Assembly: GCA_016708725.1 (NCBI GenBank)
Contig: JADJFE010000002.1
Location: 372,001 to 436,000 of the forward strand
Source: Candidatus Aalborgicola bjergmarkensis
Lineage (GTDB): Bacteria > Pseudomonadota > Gammaproteobacteria > Burkholderiales > Burkholderiaceae_C
Direction: 5' to 3'
DNA: 64,000 nucleotides
Part shown: piece by piece, positions 1 through 10,768 of the stretch
Numbering within the stretch: position 1 is the stretch's first letter
How the letters are laid out: each line of letters starts with the position of its first letter
Notes under the pieces: generated by a model
Database searches by the model: none
What the model saw: the letters and a program-made list of their open reading frames with translations, nothing else
Told to the model about the DNA's origin: nothing
Position numbers and translations under genes: made by a program

Positions 1-200
1 ATGTGCGGCTCTTTAAGGTGCTGCGTTCGCTGTTGCGACGAGAAGCTTTGTACCTCTGCTTCGATTATTGGAAGAAGATGCGCTTTCCAATTCACACGAG
101 AAAAATACGCCTCCAAGTGCATGTGTTGAGCTATTTCAATCAATGTCGGTGCATTGACCAAATAACGATAGCCATCAGAAAACTTACTCAATAGACGCAT
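1..200 (-). CDS. Unrecognised protein, N-terminal part, runs off the left edge
   Basis: An open minus-strand reading frame enters the window from its left edge. The first ATG in the frame is at 200 and there is no clear ribosome binding site. The frame stays open for about 35 codons upstream of that ATG, so the true start may lie further right or the gene may be N-terminally truncated by the attC-like sequence at 236-270. The peptide is protein-like in composition (motifs such as RLLSKFSDGYRY and HLEAYFSRVNW). I do not recognise a family. It lies on the same strand as the two GTPase genes and could be the next cassette in the same array. Confidence 0.35.
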   Translation of the reverse strand, partial: MRLLSKFSDGYRYLVNAPTLIEIAQHMHLEAYFSRVNWKAHLLPIIEAEVQSFSSQQRTQHLKEPH

Positions 201-235
201 AGAAGGAATAGCCCGTACCGGATGAATATCACGAT

Positions 236-270
236 GCCCAACGACACAGCTCAGGGGCGCAGTGTTAGAC
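236..270 (-). other. Compact attC-like site (integron recombination site candidate)
   Basis: Read on the minus strand this stretch begins GTCTAAC, matching the attC R'' consensus RYYYAAC, and ends GTTGGGC, matching the R' consensus GTTRRRY. It lies downstream of the minus-strand GTPase gene, the place expected for an attC. At 35 bp it is shorter than usual attC sites and I see no good inner stem, so it may be degenerate or coincidental. Confidence 0.3.
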
Positions 271-413
271 CGTGAATGGTAAGTTGTCGATAATAAGTTA
301 AATACGCACCTTTGCTACGCAAGTTGTTGATTTATAATAATAGGATACGTATCTAAATTATTAATAACAACTTAACGGCGGGACATGCTACAAATGTGGG
401 CGCTGCAAATACA

Positions 414-1121
414 TCAGCCAAGGCTAAGTGCTACGCGTACAATCTCGCTAGTAAGGCCATGCAAATTCCATTGCGTTGTTGCAGAGTAAGGAACTACTGC
501 ATTTACCGGGGAAAACACACGCTTAACTTCCGCAATCTTTTTGTTGCTGTTTTGCATCTGAAGTTCGGTAGGAGCGGGATCTGACTTTCTATCAAGAGGC
601 TCAATCTTATCGCACTGACCTAATGCATAAACGATTCGTTTCTTTATAGATGCCTCCATGAAAAGCCTCCTTGTGGTTTCCTCATCAATTGAATAGTCGC
701 GCGCGTCCGCACGGATTACATGAATAATAACGGAAGCATACCCAAGAAAATCTTGATACAACTTGAAATACTCCTCATCACGAACCTGATTTTCGCCGAC
801 GCCTGGTAGGTCTCCCAACGATAACCAATACCTTCCCTGCACTCGATAATCGACGCACTGACAAACCCTTGTGCAGGAAGAAACATCACTTGTCTGAAAA
901 TAGTTAGTTCCTGAAATTACATTCACCGTCGTGGACTTTCCATATCCAGTTTTTCCTACAAAAATCATCATTTTTTCGCACGAAATCTCCTTGGTATCTG
1001 AATCAGTCCACTCGTGCCATACGCCAAGGTTAACAGTACCTTTGATCTTCTCAAAGGCACTGTGCCTGCGCGACAACTCTTCGAGCTTCCCGCGATGGTG
1101 ATAGTATTTGACGATCTTCAT
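414..1121 (-). CDS. Small P-loop GTPase, second of a tandem pair
   Basis: This encodes a roughly 235-residue TRAFAC-type GTPase. The Walker A/G1 motif GKTGYGKS is at residues 56-63 and G3 is DLPG at 104-107. The G4 position, normally N/TKxD, is the degenerate GQCDK near 168-172, so guanine specificity may be altered. The ATG at 1121 is preferred because it follows the stop of the upstream GTPase gene by 5 nt; a GTG start at 1133 would overlap it. The pairing implies co-expression and probably a heteromeric complex, by analogy with other paired GTPases of the YeeP/YfjP and 50S-ribosome-binding GTPase groups. The cellular role is not evident. GC content is lower than in neighbouring housekeeping genes, consistent with acquisition. 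Confidence 0.75.
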   Translation of the reverse strand: MKIVKYYHHRGKLEELSRRHSAFEKIKGTVNLGVWHEWTDSDTKEISCEKMMIFVGKTGYGKSTTVNVISGTNYFQTSDVSSCTRVCQCVDYRVQGRYWLSLGDLPGVGENQVRDEEYFKLYQDFLGYASVIIHVIRADARDYSIDEETTRRLFMEASIKKRIVYALGQCDKIEPLDRKSDPAPTELQMQNSNKKIAEVKRVFSPVNAVVPYSATTQWNLHGLTSEIVRVALSLG

Positions 1122-1126
1122 CGAAC

Positions 1127-1990
1127 TCACCACCAGCTGAATATTTTTTCAATTATCGCTTTCCCAGCCTTAATAACGCCTTTAACAACAGGAGCAACCG
1201 GAATAATATCAGTAACGATGTCGATTACCGTATCCCAAAAGCCGTTTTTGGCTTCTTGCTTGGCACTGCTTGACCGATTTTCCTCCTTAACCTCTTCAAG
1301 GAGGATTGCCTTCTTGTCTTTGGGCAACGAGTGGACAACATTGTCTACAAGTTCTATTAAGCCGTATCGCTCATTTGCAGAAACAGCAATCACGCTGGTC
1401 AATGGCAGATCAAATATGGACGCAACACTTCTTCTCTTTTCTTCGATGTTCTGCGCCTGCTTTACGCCGGGCATTTTTGTTGCTTCGTTCCACTCCCGGA
1501 ATGGTTCGATCTTATCCACTTGATTCAGTACGATAAAAAATGGGCGGCCCTTATCGATATACGGCCTAACAAGCTTTTTGTAGAAGATTTCGTCAGACGA
1601 GAACGCGCGATCATCGCCTTTAAGTACCCAAAGAACAATGTCAAGTTCCGGAAGTAGATTCTTATATAACTCACCATACTCCTTGTCTCGCTCTACGCTC
1701 TCACCTATGCCAGGAACATCGAGAAGCTTGATTCCATTCTTTCCCATTGAAAGAATCACTTCTTGAGGTGCGCGAGTGCACGCAGCAACATCGCAAATCT
1801 TGCATACGTCCTGACCAAACACCGCATTACACAAACTCGACTTCCCTGTGCCCGTCTTCCCAAAGACGCCAACCCTTGGCTGATAACTCATGACGCTGTT
1901 CAGCCGCTTCTCAATGCTCTCGCGATAAGCAGGATCAATAACTACACCCTGCTTCTCTAACGATTCAAAAATATTTCTATAACCACTCAT
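1127..1990 (-). CDS. YeeP/YfjP-like GTPase, first of a tandem pair
   Basis: This encodes a GTPase of about 287 residues with canonical motifs: G1 GKTGTGKS near residue 44-51, G3 DVPG near 91-94 and G4 NQVD near 156-159. The C-terminal 35 residues form a hydrophobic, glycine/alanine-containing stretch (PVAPVVKGVIKAGKA) that may insert into a membrane, as in DUF697-like GTPases. The ATG at 1990 is chosen because AAGGAG lies 7 nt upstream; an in-frame ATG at 1996 is closer to that site. The next gene starts 5 nt after this stop, so the two are probably one transcriptional unit. An attC-like site lies upstream at 2106-2171. The family is associated with prophages and genomic islands; no specific function is assigned. 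Confidence 0.8.
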   Translation of the reverse strand: MSGYRNIFESLEKQGVVIDPAYRESIEKRLNSVMSYQPRVGVFGKTGTGKSSLCNAVFGQDVCKICDVAACTRAPQEVILSMGKNGIKLLDVPGIGESVERDKEYGELYKNLLPELDIVLWVLKGDDRAFSSDEIFYKKLVRPYIDKGRPFFIVLNQVDKIEPFREWNEATKMPGVKQAQNIEEKRRSVASIFDLPLTSVIAVSANERYGLIELVDNVVHSLPKDKKAILLEEVKEENRSSSAKQEAKNGFWDTVIDIVTDIIPVAPVVKGVIKAGKAIIEKIFSWW

Positions 1991-2105
1991 TGTCATTCTC
2001 CTTATGCGTAGGGTTGGTAAAGCATGGTCAACAAAAATTCATGATAGCCGCAAATTGAACCGCGATTATTCAATCGCGCGACATATTGTGTCGCCCACAT
2101 GTGCC

Positions 2106-2171
2106 GCCAAACGTGGAGTTGAGGCACCTGCGCGGCTTTTCGCACAGGTTGCCTCAAACGTAGTGTTAGGC
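2106..2171 (-). other. attC-like site
   Basis: Read on the minus strand, this 66-bp stretch starts with GCCTAAC (R'' consensus RYYYAAC) and ends with GTTTGGC (one mismatch to GTTRRRY). Inside are complementary arms, GTTTGAGGCAACCTG and CAGGTGCCTCAAC, which fold into an imperfect stem with extrahelical bases, as expected of an attC. The TAA stop codon of the upstream minus-strand gene lies inside the GCCTAAC box, a classical cassette arrangement. No integrase gene is visible in this window. Confidence 0.6.
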
Positions 2172-2462
2172 GACTGGTTGCAAGTTGTAGTTTTCATCAA
2201 CTCTGTATAAGTCATATGTTCCAAGCCTACCGCCGAATTCTTGCCGTCCAAGATCGTAGAGAAAAACAAAGCCGCCATGTGTTGCAATGTGGAGATATTT
2301 TTTGATCGACTGAACGACACCATTCTGTTTTCGTGTTGCAGTAATTGTTTCGTAGCTAAAGGTTAACGAATAGATTCCTATGCCGTTGGACTCTTCGACA
2401 AGCTCCGCAGTAAAGCCGCCGACTTGGGGCCATTCGCGGAGCGAAAAGTAGAACTGCTCCAT
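2166..2462 (-). CDS. Small cassette-type protein of unknown function
   Basis: This encodes a 98-residue protein. The ATG at 2462 is preceded on the minus strand by AGAGGAA, which supports it over the upstream in-frame start at 2501. The sequence is rich in aromatic and charged residues, with no signal peptide or membrane segment. It looks like a compact beta-rich domain (alternating segments such as YSLTFSYETITATR). I do not recognise a family. Its TAA stop is embedded in the GCCTAAC box of the adjacent attC-like site, so it is best described as an integron-style cassette gene. Confidence 0.6.
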   Translation of the reverse strand: MEQFYFSLREWPQVGGFTAELVEESNGIGIYSLTFSYETITATRKQNGVVQSIKKYLHIATHGGFVFLYDLGRQEFGGRLGTYDLYRVDENYNLQPVA

Positions 2463-3096
2463 GGTACGTTCCTCTTTCTCATGACAAGACAATTGATGCA
2501 AATAAGTCGTCTAACTCAATATGAAGAGACTCCTGGAAGTCTCCCTACACGGCGATTATCTCCATAATATGACCGAACACCCCCCTGCAACTCCGCATGG
2601 AATAAAACTTTCATCCAACATTCGGTATACATAAACAGTCATAACACCCCCAGAAAAACCAGCACGCCGTTTTTTACGTCAACCCGGCTACCGAATCAGT
2701 TACGTGCGCAGATACGCCGCCAACACTATAGCCCAGGAGTTGCGGTGGCTTGTCTGTATTGGATGAAATTTTCGCCCGCCGACATGTACACAACGCAATG
2801 CACCCGCAACCCAAGCCAGCGCCTGAGAAAACCAACAAAACTCCCATTTCAATAGCTGTCCCCGCACGTTCCATAAGGCTTCCAAGCCGATTCACCCCAA
2901 ATTTAGCCCCAAAAAACACCCCGCCACACACCTCCAACCCGCCGAGACAGGGCGAGTTGGGGGTGAATAGCCCCGAAATAATGATGAAATACAGCTGTAC
3001 CGCCCATGGCACAAGCGGCAACAGCTACAAATATAAAAGCACTTTACAGCACGTACAGCGCCCGTAAAGCGCGCCTTACCGCGCCTTACCCCACCG
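2463..3096. other. Intergenic region with one palindromic mini-element
   Basis: No gene is supported here; the open frames present lack ribosome binding sites and have unlikely compositions. The segment from about 2985 to 3047 (GCTGTACCGCCCATGGCACA then AGCGGCAACAGCTACAAATA) resembles the palindromic mini-element also seen inside nadE, mutL and the FemAB-like gene, and the arms of the ~190-bp repeats further right. Confidence 0.45.
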
Positions 3097-4272
3097 TCAC
3101 AGCACCTCAAACACCCCCGCCGCCCCCATCCCACCGCCGATGCACATCGTCACGCACACCCGCTTGGCGCCACGGCGTTTGCCTTCGATCAGGGCGTGGC
3201 CGGTCAGGCGTTGGCCGCTGACGCCGTAGGGGTGGCCTACGGCGATGGCGCCGCCGTTGACGTTCAGGCGGTCTGCTGGAATGCCCAGCCGGTCGCGGCA
3301 GTAGAGTACCTGCACGGCAAAGGCTTCGTTGAGTTCCCACAGGTCGATGTCATCCATCTTCAACCCCAGACGCGCGAGCACCTTGGGGATGGCGAATACC
3401 GGGCCGATGCCCATTTCGTCGGGTTCGCAACCGGCAACCGCAAAGCCCAGGAAACGGCCCAGGGGTTTGAGGCCCTTTTGTTCGGCCAGTTTTTCGTGCA
3501 TCACGACCACGGCACCCGCGCCGTCGGAGAACTGGCTGGCGTTGCCTGCCGAGATCAGGCCGCCGGGTACCGCCGAGCGCAATCCGCTGATGGCTTCCAC
3601 CGTGGTGCCAGCGCGGATGCCTTCGTCGTCGCTGACGGTTACTTTTTTGGTCATCAATCCCATGACCTTGTCGGCAACACCCATCGTCACAGTGATGGGG
3701 GCGATTTCGTCCTTGAACAGGCCTTTTTCCAGCGCGGCGGCGGCACGCTGCTGGCTGGCGGCACCGTATTCGTCCATGGCGGCGCGGTCGATGCTGTACC
3801 GCTTGGCGACGTTTTCGGCGGTTTTGAGCATGTCCCAGTAGATTTCGGGCTTGGCTTTGAGCAAGGCCGGGTCGGTCAGCATGTGCTGGTTCATTTCCTG
3901 TTGTACGCAGGAGATGGCTTCGACGCCGCCCGCCACATACACATCGCCTTCGTTGGCGATGATGCGCTGCGCGGCTGTGGCGATGGCTTGCAGGCCCGAG
4001 GAGCAAAAGCGGTTGAGCGTCATGCCCGAGACGGTAACGGGGCAGCCGGCGCGCAGGGCGATCTGGCGGGCGATGTTCATGCCGGTGGCACCTTCGGGGA
4101 AGGCGCAGCCCATCACGATGTCATCGACGGCACCGGCTTCGATACCCGCGCGGGCAATGGCGTGTTCGACCACGTGGCCGCCGAGCGTGGCGCCGTGGGT
4201 CATGTTGAAGGAACCTTTCCAGCTCTTGGCCAGGGGCGTGCGGGCGGTGGAGACGATTACTGCAGAGGTCAT
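3097..4272 (-). CDS. fadA: Acetyl-CoA C-acyltransferase (thiolase)
   Basis: This 391-residue thiolase catalyses the last step of fatty-acid beta-oxidation, thiolytic cleavage of 3-ketoacyl-CoA to acetyl-CoA and a shortened acyl-CoA. Length and motifs are full and canonical: the nucleophilic cysteine in NRFCSSG near residue 90, the catalytic histidine in GHPYGVSG, and the second active-site cysteine in CIGGGMG close to the C-terminus. The frame starts at an ATG at 4272. It lies downstream of the FadB-type multifunctional gene on the same strand, the usual pairing for a beta-oxidation complex. A biosynthetic acetyl-CoA acetyltransferase role cannot be excluded from sequence alone. Confidence 0.9.
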   Translation of the reverse strand: MTSAVIVSTARTPLAKSWKGSFNMTHGATLGGHVVEHAIARAGIEAGAVDDIVMGCAFPEGATGMNIARQIALRAGCPVTVSGMTLNRFCSSGLQAIATAAQRIIANEGDVYVAGGVEAISCVQQEMNQHMLTDPALLKAKPEIYWDMLKTAENVAKRYSIDRAAMDEYGAASQQRAAAALEKGLFKDEIAPITVTMGVADKVMGLMTKKVTVSDDEGIRAGTTVEAISGLRSAVPGGLISAGNASQFSDGAGAVVVMHEKLAEQKGLKPLGRFLGFAVAGCEPDEMGIGPVFAIPKVLARLGLKMDDIDLWELNEAFAVQVLYCRDRLGIPADRLNVNGGAIAVGHPYGVSGQRLTGHALIEGKRRGAKRVCVTMCIGGGMGAAGVFEVL

Positions 4273-4295
4273 GGCTTTTCCTTGAAAATGAATTT

Positions 4296-4347
4296 CTCAC
4301 CCCTCGCCCGCTCGCGGGAGAGGGGCCGGGGGAGAGGGACTGGGAGG
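4296..4347. repeat. GC-rich inverted repeat between fadA and fadB
   Basis: This stretch contains CCCCTCGCCCGCTCGCGGGA followed by GAGGGGCC and a second GGGGGAGAGGG. It can form a strong hairpin in the intergenic space. I recall similar sequences as a dispersed intergenic repeat in Burkholderiales and Xanthomonadales. It may dampen read-through from fadB into fadA, but there is no T-tract. Confidence 0.45.
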
Positions 4348-4353
4348 GCGCGA

Positions 4354-6451
<2,098 letters not shown>

Positions 6452-6493
6452 GTGGGATTCCTCATCGCAGGGGGTTAAAAAGGGAAAAGAAAG

Positions 6494-6515
6494 AAAAAGA
6501 ACGGTCGTTCTTTTT
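6494..6515. promoter_or_regulatory. Inverted repeat upstream of fadB, probable repressor operator
   Basis: AAAAAGAAC, GGTC, GTTCTTTTT is a perfect 9-bp inverted repeat with a 4-bp spacer, 43 bp upstream of the fadB start codon. The GAACG..CGTTC core is typical of TetR-family operators controlling fatty-acid and CoA-ester metabolism. The cognate regulator is not in this window. Confidence 0.5.
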
Positions 6516-6656
6516 TATTGTAGAAGGGTTTGCAGTCCCTTACACAAGCTATTGTCCCGGCTGGGACAAAAACGCCCGATCTTTTTTGTACCCTCGCCCG
6601 ACTCGTTATGATCCACGTCCGCGCGTTTGTAGTGTGTAAAGCTGGGAGGAATTGGC

Positions 6657-7535
6657 ATGAAATTGTCCGCTGTTGCTGTTTTGCTGTTGGTGAGCCTGTT
6701 CACCCCTTGTTGGGGACAGGGTTCTGGGTCCGGTGATGCAGACAAGCACAAGCTGGTGGAACAAAAATACCGCCTGATCGAAACCCTGCTGAACGCACCG
6801 ACTGCCAATGCGGCGGAATCGGCGGCCCTCACGAACAACAGCCGCAGGTTGCTGGGCCAAGCACGCGAGGCCATGAACAACGCGAAATGGGATGAAGCGG
6901 CCCGCTTGCTGGATGAAGCATTGAAGGCGGCATCGTCGGCTTCCAGAAAAATTTCTCCCGATGGCAGTGGTGGTGGTAGCGGTGGTAGTGGCCTCTCGGA
7001 AGCTGCCTTGCAAAAGAGTCTGGCCGACAAGGCCCAGCAGGTGGCGACATACCGCGCATCCCTGGTTGACATGACACGCGACCCCAAACAAGGCGTCGCC
7101 GCGCGCCAGCTGTTGGCGCGCCTGGATGTGTTGCTCTCCGAGGCAAAACAATTGTCCGATGGGGGCCGTCTGAGCGAAGCCAACAAGAAGATGGCCGCAG
7201 CTTACAAGTTGACGGTGGAAGAGATTGCCAAACTGCGCGCCGGGCAGGAGGTCGTTTTATCGCTGACGTTTGAAACCCCGGCAGATGAGTATGCCTACGA
7301 GCAAAGGCGTTTTGACAGCAACCTCACACTCGTGGAAATGATGGTGGCCGAAGGCCGGGCCGAGGGCCAGAAGCGCGGATTGGTCAATGGCTTCGTGACC
7401 GAGGGGCAACGGTTGAAGACGCTCGCGCACGCCGATGCCGAAGCCAAAAGGCACAAGGCGGCCGTGGAACTGATGGAGCAAGCCAGTGGACAGTTGAACA
7501 AAGCCTTGCAATCCATGGGACTACCCGTTTTTTGA
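6657..7535 (+). CDS. Secreted helical protein of unknown function
   Basis: This encodes 292 residues beginning with a Sec signal peptide (MKLSAVAVLLLVSLFTPCWG, cleavage probably after residue 20-22). The ATG has GGGAGGA about 7 nt upstream. The mature part is almost entirely helical and rich in alanine, lysine, glutamate and glutamine, with a Gly/Ser-rich linker (GSGGGSGGSG) near residues 103-112 dividing it into two helical halves. I recognise no catalytic motif. It is followed at once by a PilJ-N-like protein, and the two are probably co-expressed. A periplasmic accessory or sensory role is possible but unproven. Confidence 0.7.
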   Translation: MKLSAVAVLLLVSLFTPCWGQGSGSGDADKHKLVEQKYRLIETLLNAPTANAAESAALTNNSRRLLGQAREAMNNAKWDEAARLLDEALKAASSASRKISPDGSGGGSGGSGLSEAALQKSLADKAQQVATYRASLVDMTRDPKQGVAARQLLARLDVLLSEAKQLSDGGRLSEANKKMAAAYKLTVEEIAKLRAGQEVVLSLTFETPADEYAYEQRRFDSNLTLVEMMVAEGRAEGQKRGLVNGFVTEGQRLKTLAHADAEAKRHKAAVELMEQASGQLNKALQSMGLPVF

Positions 7536-7540
7536 AAAAG

Positions 7541-7581
7541 CACATAAACAATACGAACAACACGAACAATACGAACAACAT
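7541..7581 (+). repeat. 9-bp tandem repeat at a translation start
   Basis: About four imperfect copies of AACAATACG / AACAACACG run directly into the ATG at 7580. If the upstream TTG at 7532 were the start, the repeat would encode an Asn/Thr-rich run. Copy-number change in units of 9 keeps the frame but would alter the leader or the initiation region. Confidence 0.6.
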
Positions 7582-8377
7582 GAAAAATATCTACAAGTTA
7601 ATCCTGAATATTGCCTTCGTGCTGCTAGCCAGCAGCGGCTTCGCCCAGAGTAGTAATAGCAGCCCTGCACAGCCCGGCGCAGTCAACCGGGCTGGCGAGC
7701 AGCGCATGCTCTCGCAGCGCATCGCCAAACTGTATTGCCAACAAGGGCTTGGCATCCTGCCCGAGCAAACACCCACCGCGCTTACCGAAGCCAAAAACCG
7801 CTTCGAAGCCAACCTGAAAGCGCTCAAGCCGGTAGTGGTAGCGTCCCGCTCCACCGAAGCCCTGCAGGCCTACCAGCGCCTGGGCACCGAATGGACGGCG
7901 TTAAAACGTACCATGCGCGTACCCGTATCACGGGATGCCGCCGTGCGCCTTGTGCGCCAGGCCGAGTTGACGCTGGTAGCTGCGGAAAACCTCACCGGAG
8001 TGATCGAGGACGAAAGCCGTTCGCCCAGCAGCCGTGTCGTCAACATTGCCGGGCGCCAGCGCATGCTGTCACAGCGCATTGCCAGCCAGTATCTCTTGCT
8101 GAGTTGGGGCGTGGAATCCTCTGCTGTGCGCACACGACTCGAATCCGCCATCAACGACTTTTCCGCCGGGCTGTCCCGCTTGACTGCGAGAAAAGACAAC
8201 CCTCCAGGCGTCCAGAGCGCACTCTCCGAGATCGCACGGCAGTGGGAATGGTTGCAGACTTCCCTGTCCCTCGAAGGTGCCAGCACCTATGCCTTGCTGG
8301 TGGCCGAATCGGCTGACTCCATTCTGGAGGCTTCTGACCGCGTTACCCGGCTATACGAGCAAGCGCCACACAACTGA
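7580..8377 (+). CDS. Secreted protein with two PilJ-N (type IV pili MCP N-terminal-like) repeats
   Basis: This encodes about 265 residues with a signal peptide (MKNIYKLILNIAFVLLASSG), followed by two copies of the PilJ-N-type helical motif: NRAGEQRMLSQRIAK near residue 35 and NIAGRQRMLSQRIAS near residue 155. This domain is the periplasmic sensing part of PilJ-like chemotransducers and of nitrate sensors. No transmembrane or signalling domain follows, so it is a stand-alone periplasmic sensor or binding protein. Start choice is uncertain: the ATG at 7580 gives a clean signal peptide but lies against a 9-bp tandem repeat, while a TTG at 7532 overlaps the previous stop. It probably forms an operon with the upstream secreted helical protein. 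Confidence 0.75.
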   Translation: MKNIYKLILNIAFVLLASSGFAQSSNSSPAQPGAVNRAGEQRMLSQRIAKLYCQQGLGILPEQTPTALTEAKNRFEANLKALKPVVVASRSTEALQAYQRLGTEWTALKRTMRVPVSRDAAVRLVRQAELTLVAAENLTGVIEDESRSPSSRVVNIAGRQRMLSQRIASQYLLLSWGVESSAVRTRLESAINDFSAGLSRLTARKDNPPGVQSALSEIARQWEWLQTSLSLEGASTYALLVAESADSILEASDRVTRLYEQAPHN

Positions 8378-8395
8378 GCCACATACGTTCATACG

Positions 8396-9934
8396 TCAAC
8401 TGAACTGGCCAAGGTTTGAGTTGCTCAGTTGAACGCAATCGCGCCCGGTTGCTTTTGCACGGTACATCGCATCGTCTGCATTCTTCATCAATGTAACCGC
8501 ATCGGTGCCATCTTCGGGGTAAACCGCAACCCCGATGCTGCATGAGACGCGCAGTTCATGCCCGCTTGCCACGAACAGGGGGTGCAAGGCATTGCGGAGT
8601 TTTTCTGCCAACGCCAGGGCAAAGTCCGCATCGTTGAGTTCAGCCAACAACACCACAAACTCGTCACCACCGATGCGGCCTACCGTATCCATGGCGCGAA
8701 CACAATCCTGAAGGCGTTTGGCGACCTGTTGCAACACCCGATCACCTACATCATGGCCATAGTTGTCGTTAATCGGTTTGAAATGGTCGAGGTCAATAAA
8801 CACCATGGCAAAGCGTCCGCGCTGTCGTTTGGCGCGAGCCAACTCTTGCTGGAGCCGATCACTGAACAAGGCGCGGTTGGGTAGCTGCGTCAGCGGGTCG
8901 TGTTGTGCCATGTAGCGCAATTCTTCCGTCATTGCAGCAGCAAGTTGCAAAGCACGCTCCCGTCCGTTTACCATCAGCCAGGCCAGCAATGCCAGCAAAA
9001 AGCTCAGAGCGACTCCGGTCACAGCCTTCACCACCTCCATTCCCCGGCCATAGCGTTTTTCGAATGCCTCTTGTGTGCTCAGGGAAAGCGTCCAGTTGTG
9101 TCCTGCCACGACCATGTATTCATTCGCACTGACGGCTGCCTGACGCTGTGATGCACCCATGGCGACACTCGCATCGGACAGGTACAGCAAGGACGCATCC
9201 GTCATATCCGTTCCGTCATGAATGGCCAGTGTCAGACCGGGCAGCTGGTGGCCATACAAACTAGCCATGAAATCGTTCATGTGGAACGCGGCATAGACCC
9301 ATCCGATCAACTGCGCGCGTCGCTGTTCCATCGTGTCGTGCGCTTGGTCATAGGCATACACGGGCAGGTACATGACAAAACTCGCAGGCGCAGGGCCGCT
9401 CGCAGGGTCGGAATCCTCCGTCAATCGAACTTTGCCGGAAATTGCCGCCATACCGGAGTCCCGCGCTCTTTCAAGGGCAGTCCGCCGTACCGGATCAGAC
9501 CAGACATCGTACCCCAGCGGTGCCCGATTGCCTCCCTCATGGGGCTCACGTTGAATGATAGGGGCATGGAACGCGCGCTCCCCATCCGGTTTGATGGTTT
9601 CAACGAGGCCTATGACCTGAATGCCTGAGAAATTGGCATCCAGCTGGAGTGCCTCCACGTAACGATGCATCGCAGCGTGGTTTTCCAAAGGGGTCGTGGC
9701 AAACAGCGCTTGCACGCCATGCAACATTTGCTCGTAGCCAAGGACACGCTGCTCTATGCGGCTAACAGTTTCACGCAGGGCGAAATCAAATTGTGAACGC
9801 AAGGCCTTGCGGGTGGCCTGACGTTCCTGATCCCAGATGAACCAGGTGGCAGCGAGTGTGACAGCGAGTATGAACCACGGTAGCAGAACCAGGGAAATGC
9901 GCGTGATGGCATGGCTGATGCGGGCGCGGTTCAT
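8396..9934 (-). CDS. Membrane-anchored diguanylate cyclase with CHASE and GGDEF domains
   Basis: This 512-residue protein has an N-terminal transmembrane helix (about residues 15-33), a periplasmic CHASE-type sensor domain (about 65-280), a second transmembrane segment (about 300-320) and a C-terminal GGDEF domain. The active-site loop is RIGGDEF. An inhibitory I-site RAMD lies exactly five residues before it, so product inhibition by c-di-GMP is expected. There is no EAL domain. It would make c-di-GMP in response to a periplasmic ligand. The next minus-strand gene upstream is a solute-binding protein, which could feed the sensor. Confidence 0.9.
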   Translation of the reverse strand: MNRARISHAITRISLVLLPWFILAVTLAATWFIWDQERQATRKALRSQFDFALRETVSRIEQRVLGYEQMLHGVQALFATTPLENHAAMHRYVEALQLDANFSGIQVIGLVETIKPDGERAFHAPIIQREPHEGGNRAPLGYDVWSDPVRRTALERARDSGMAAISGKVRLTEDSDPASGPAPASFVMYLPVYAYDQAHDTMEQRRAQLIGWVYAAFHMNDFMASLYGHQLPGLTLAIHDGTDMTDASLLYLSDASVAMGASQRQAAVSANEYMVVAGHNWTLSLSTQEAFEKRYGRGMEVVKAVTGVALSFLLALLAWLMVNGRERALQLAAAMTEELRYMAQHDPLTQLPNRALFSDRLQQELARAKRQRGRFAMVFIDLDHFKPINDNYGHDVGDRVLQQVAKRLQDCVRAMDTVGRIGGDEFVVLLAELNDADFALALAEKLRNALHPLFVASGHELRVSCSIGVAVYPEDGTDAVTLMKNADDAMYRAKATGRDCVQLSNSNLGQFS

Positions 9935-9947
9935 TGCCGGCTGCGCT

Positions 9948-10736
9948 TCAAAAATTTACCAACGCTGCTGCCAGCTCGGGTTTAAAGTATTTCTGGAAGA
10001 TACGCAGCATGGTTCCATCGGCGCGCATCCCATGGACGATACCGCGCCACTGCTCCATTTGTGCTGCGGACAGTGCCTTTTTCGACATGATCAGGCCATG
10101 CGCAACGGGCGGATCGTTGAGTTCCAGAATGGTGGTTATCTCCCGAATTTTCTTCTCTTCCAATGCCGGAAAGTCAAACGGTTCAATGATCATCCCCTGA
10201 ACGCGGCCACTCATCAATATCTGATACAACGGTGCGAGTCCCCCGGCCAGACTCAGGCGATTGGCCTCTTGCAGTTTGTCAACCAGGCGATTGGCGGATT
10301 CGCTGTACCGAAAGCTACGGATCACACCCAGCTGGAGTTTGTCGTTTTGCTCGAAATCCGACAGCTTATGAACGCCTGCATCGTTGCGCACCAGCAAGTA
10401 GTATTTGTTGCTGAAATACCAGGCAAAGTCGGCAAACTTGGCGCGCTCGGCATTCGTAATGCCCGACAGACTGAAATCCAGTGCACCGGATTCAATGAGC
10501 TGCCATATCCGCGCACGTGGCATCAGGCTCACCACCACCTTGCACCCGCTACGGCGAATCAGTTCGTCCGCCACGTCCTTGTCAATCCCTGTATCCGTAT
10601 CTGCCGAATAAAGCAGACCGTGATCGTGCAGGGCCAGGGTATACGTGCGCGCGCAGTCGATGGTGCCAGCCCAGCCACAATGGCTGAATGCAAGCAATGC
10701 CAATACTAATGGTGCAAGAAATGATCGGCCCGACAT
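9948..10736 (-). CDS. Periplasmic solute-binding protein, family 3 (SBP_bac_3)
   Basis: This encodes 262 residues with a signal peptide (MSGRSFLAPLVLALLAFSHC) and the fold of amino-acid-type ABC solute receptors (SBP_bac_3). The ATG at 10736 has GGGGAA 5-10 nt upstream; a TTG four codons earlier is less likely. No ABC permease or ATPase lies nearby. Instead it sits between an MCP gene and a CHASE-GGDEF gene on the same strand, 13 bp upstream of the latter. It may therefore present a ligand to a signalling protein rather than to a transporter. Confidence 0.8.
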   Translation of the reverse strand: MSGRSFLAPLVLALLAFSHCGWAGTIDCARTYTLALHDHGLLYSADTDTGIDKDVADELIRRSGCKVVVSLMPRARIWQLIESGALDFSLSGITNAERAKFADFAWYFSNKYYLLVRNDAGVHKLSDFEQNDKLQLGVIRSFRYSESANRLVDKLQEANRLSLAGGLAPLYQILMSGRVQGMIIEPFDFPALEEKKIREITTILELNDPPVAHGLIMSKKALSAAQMEQWRGIVHGMRADGTMLRIFQKYFKPELAAALVNF

Positions 10737-10768
10737 GGTGTTCCCCAAAATTGAAGGAATCTGAACTA

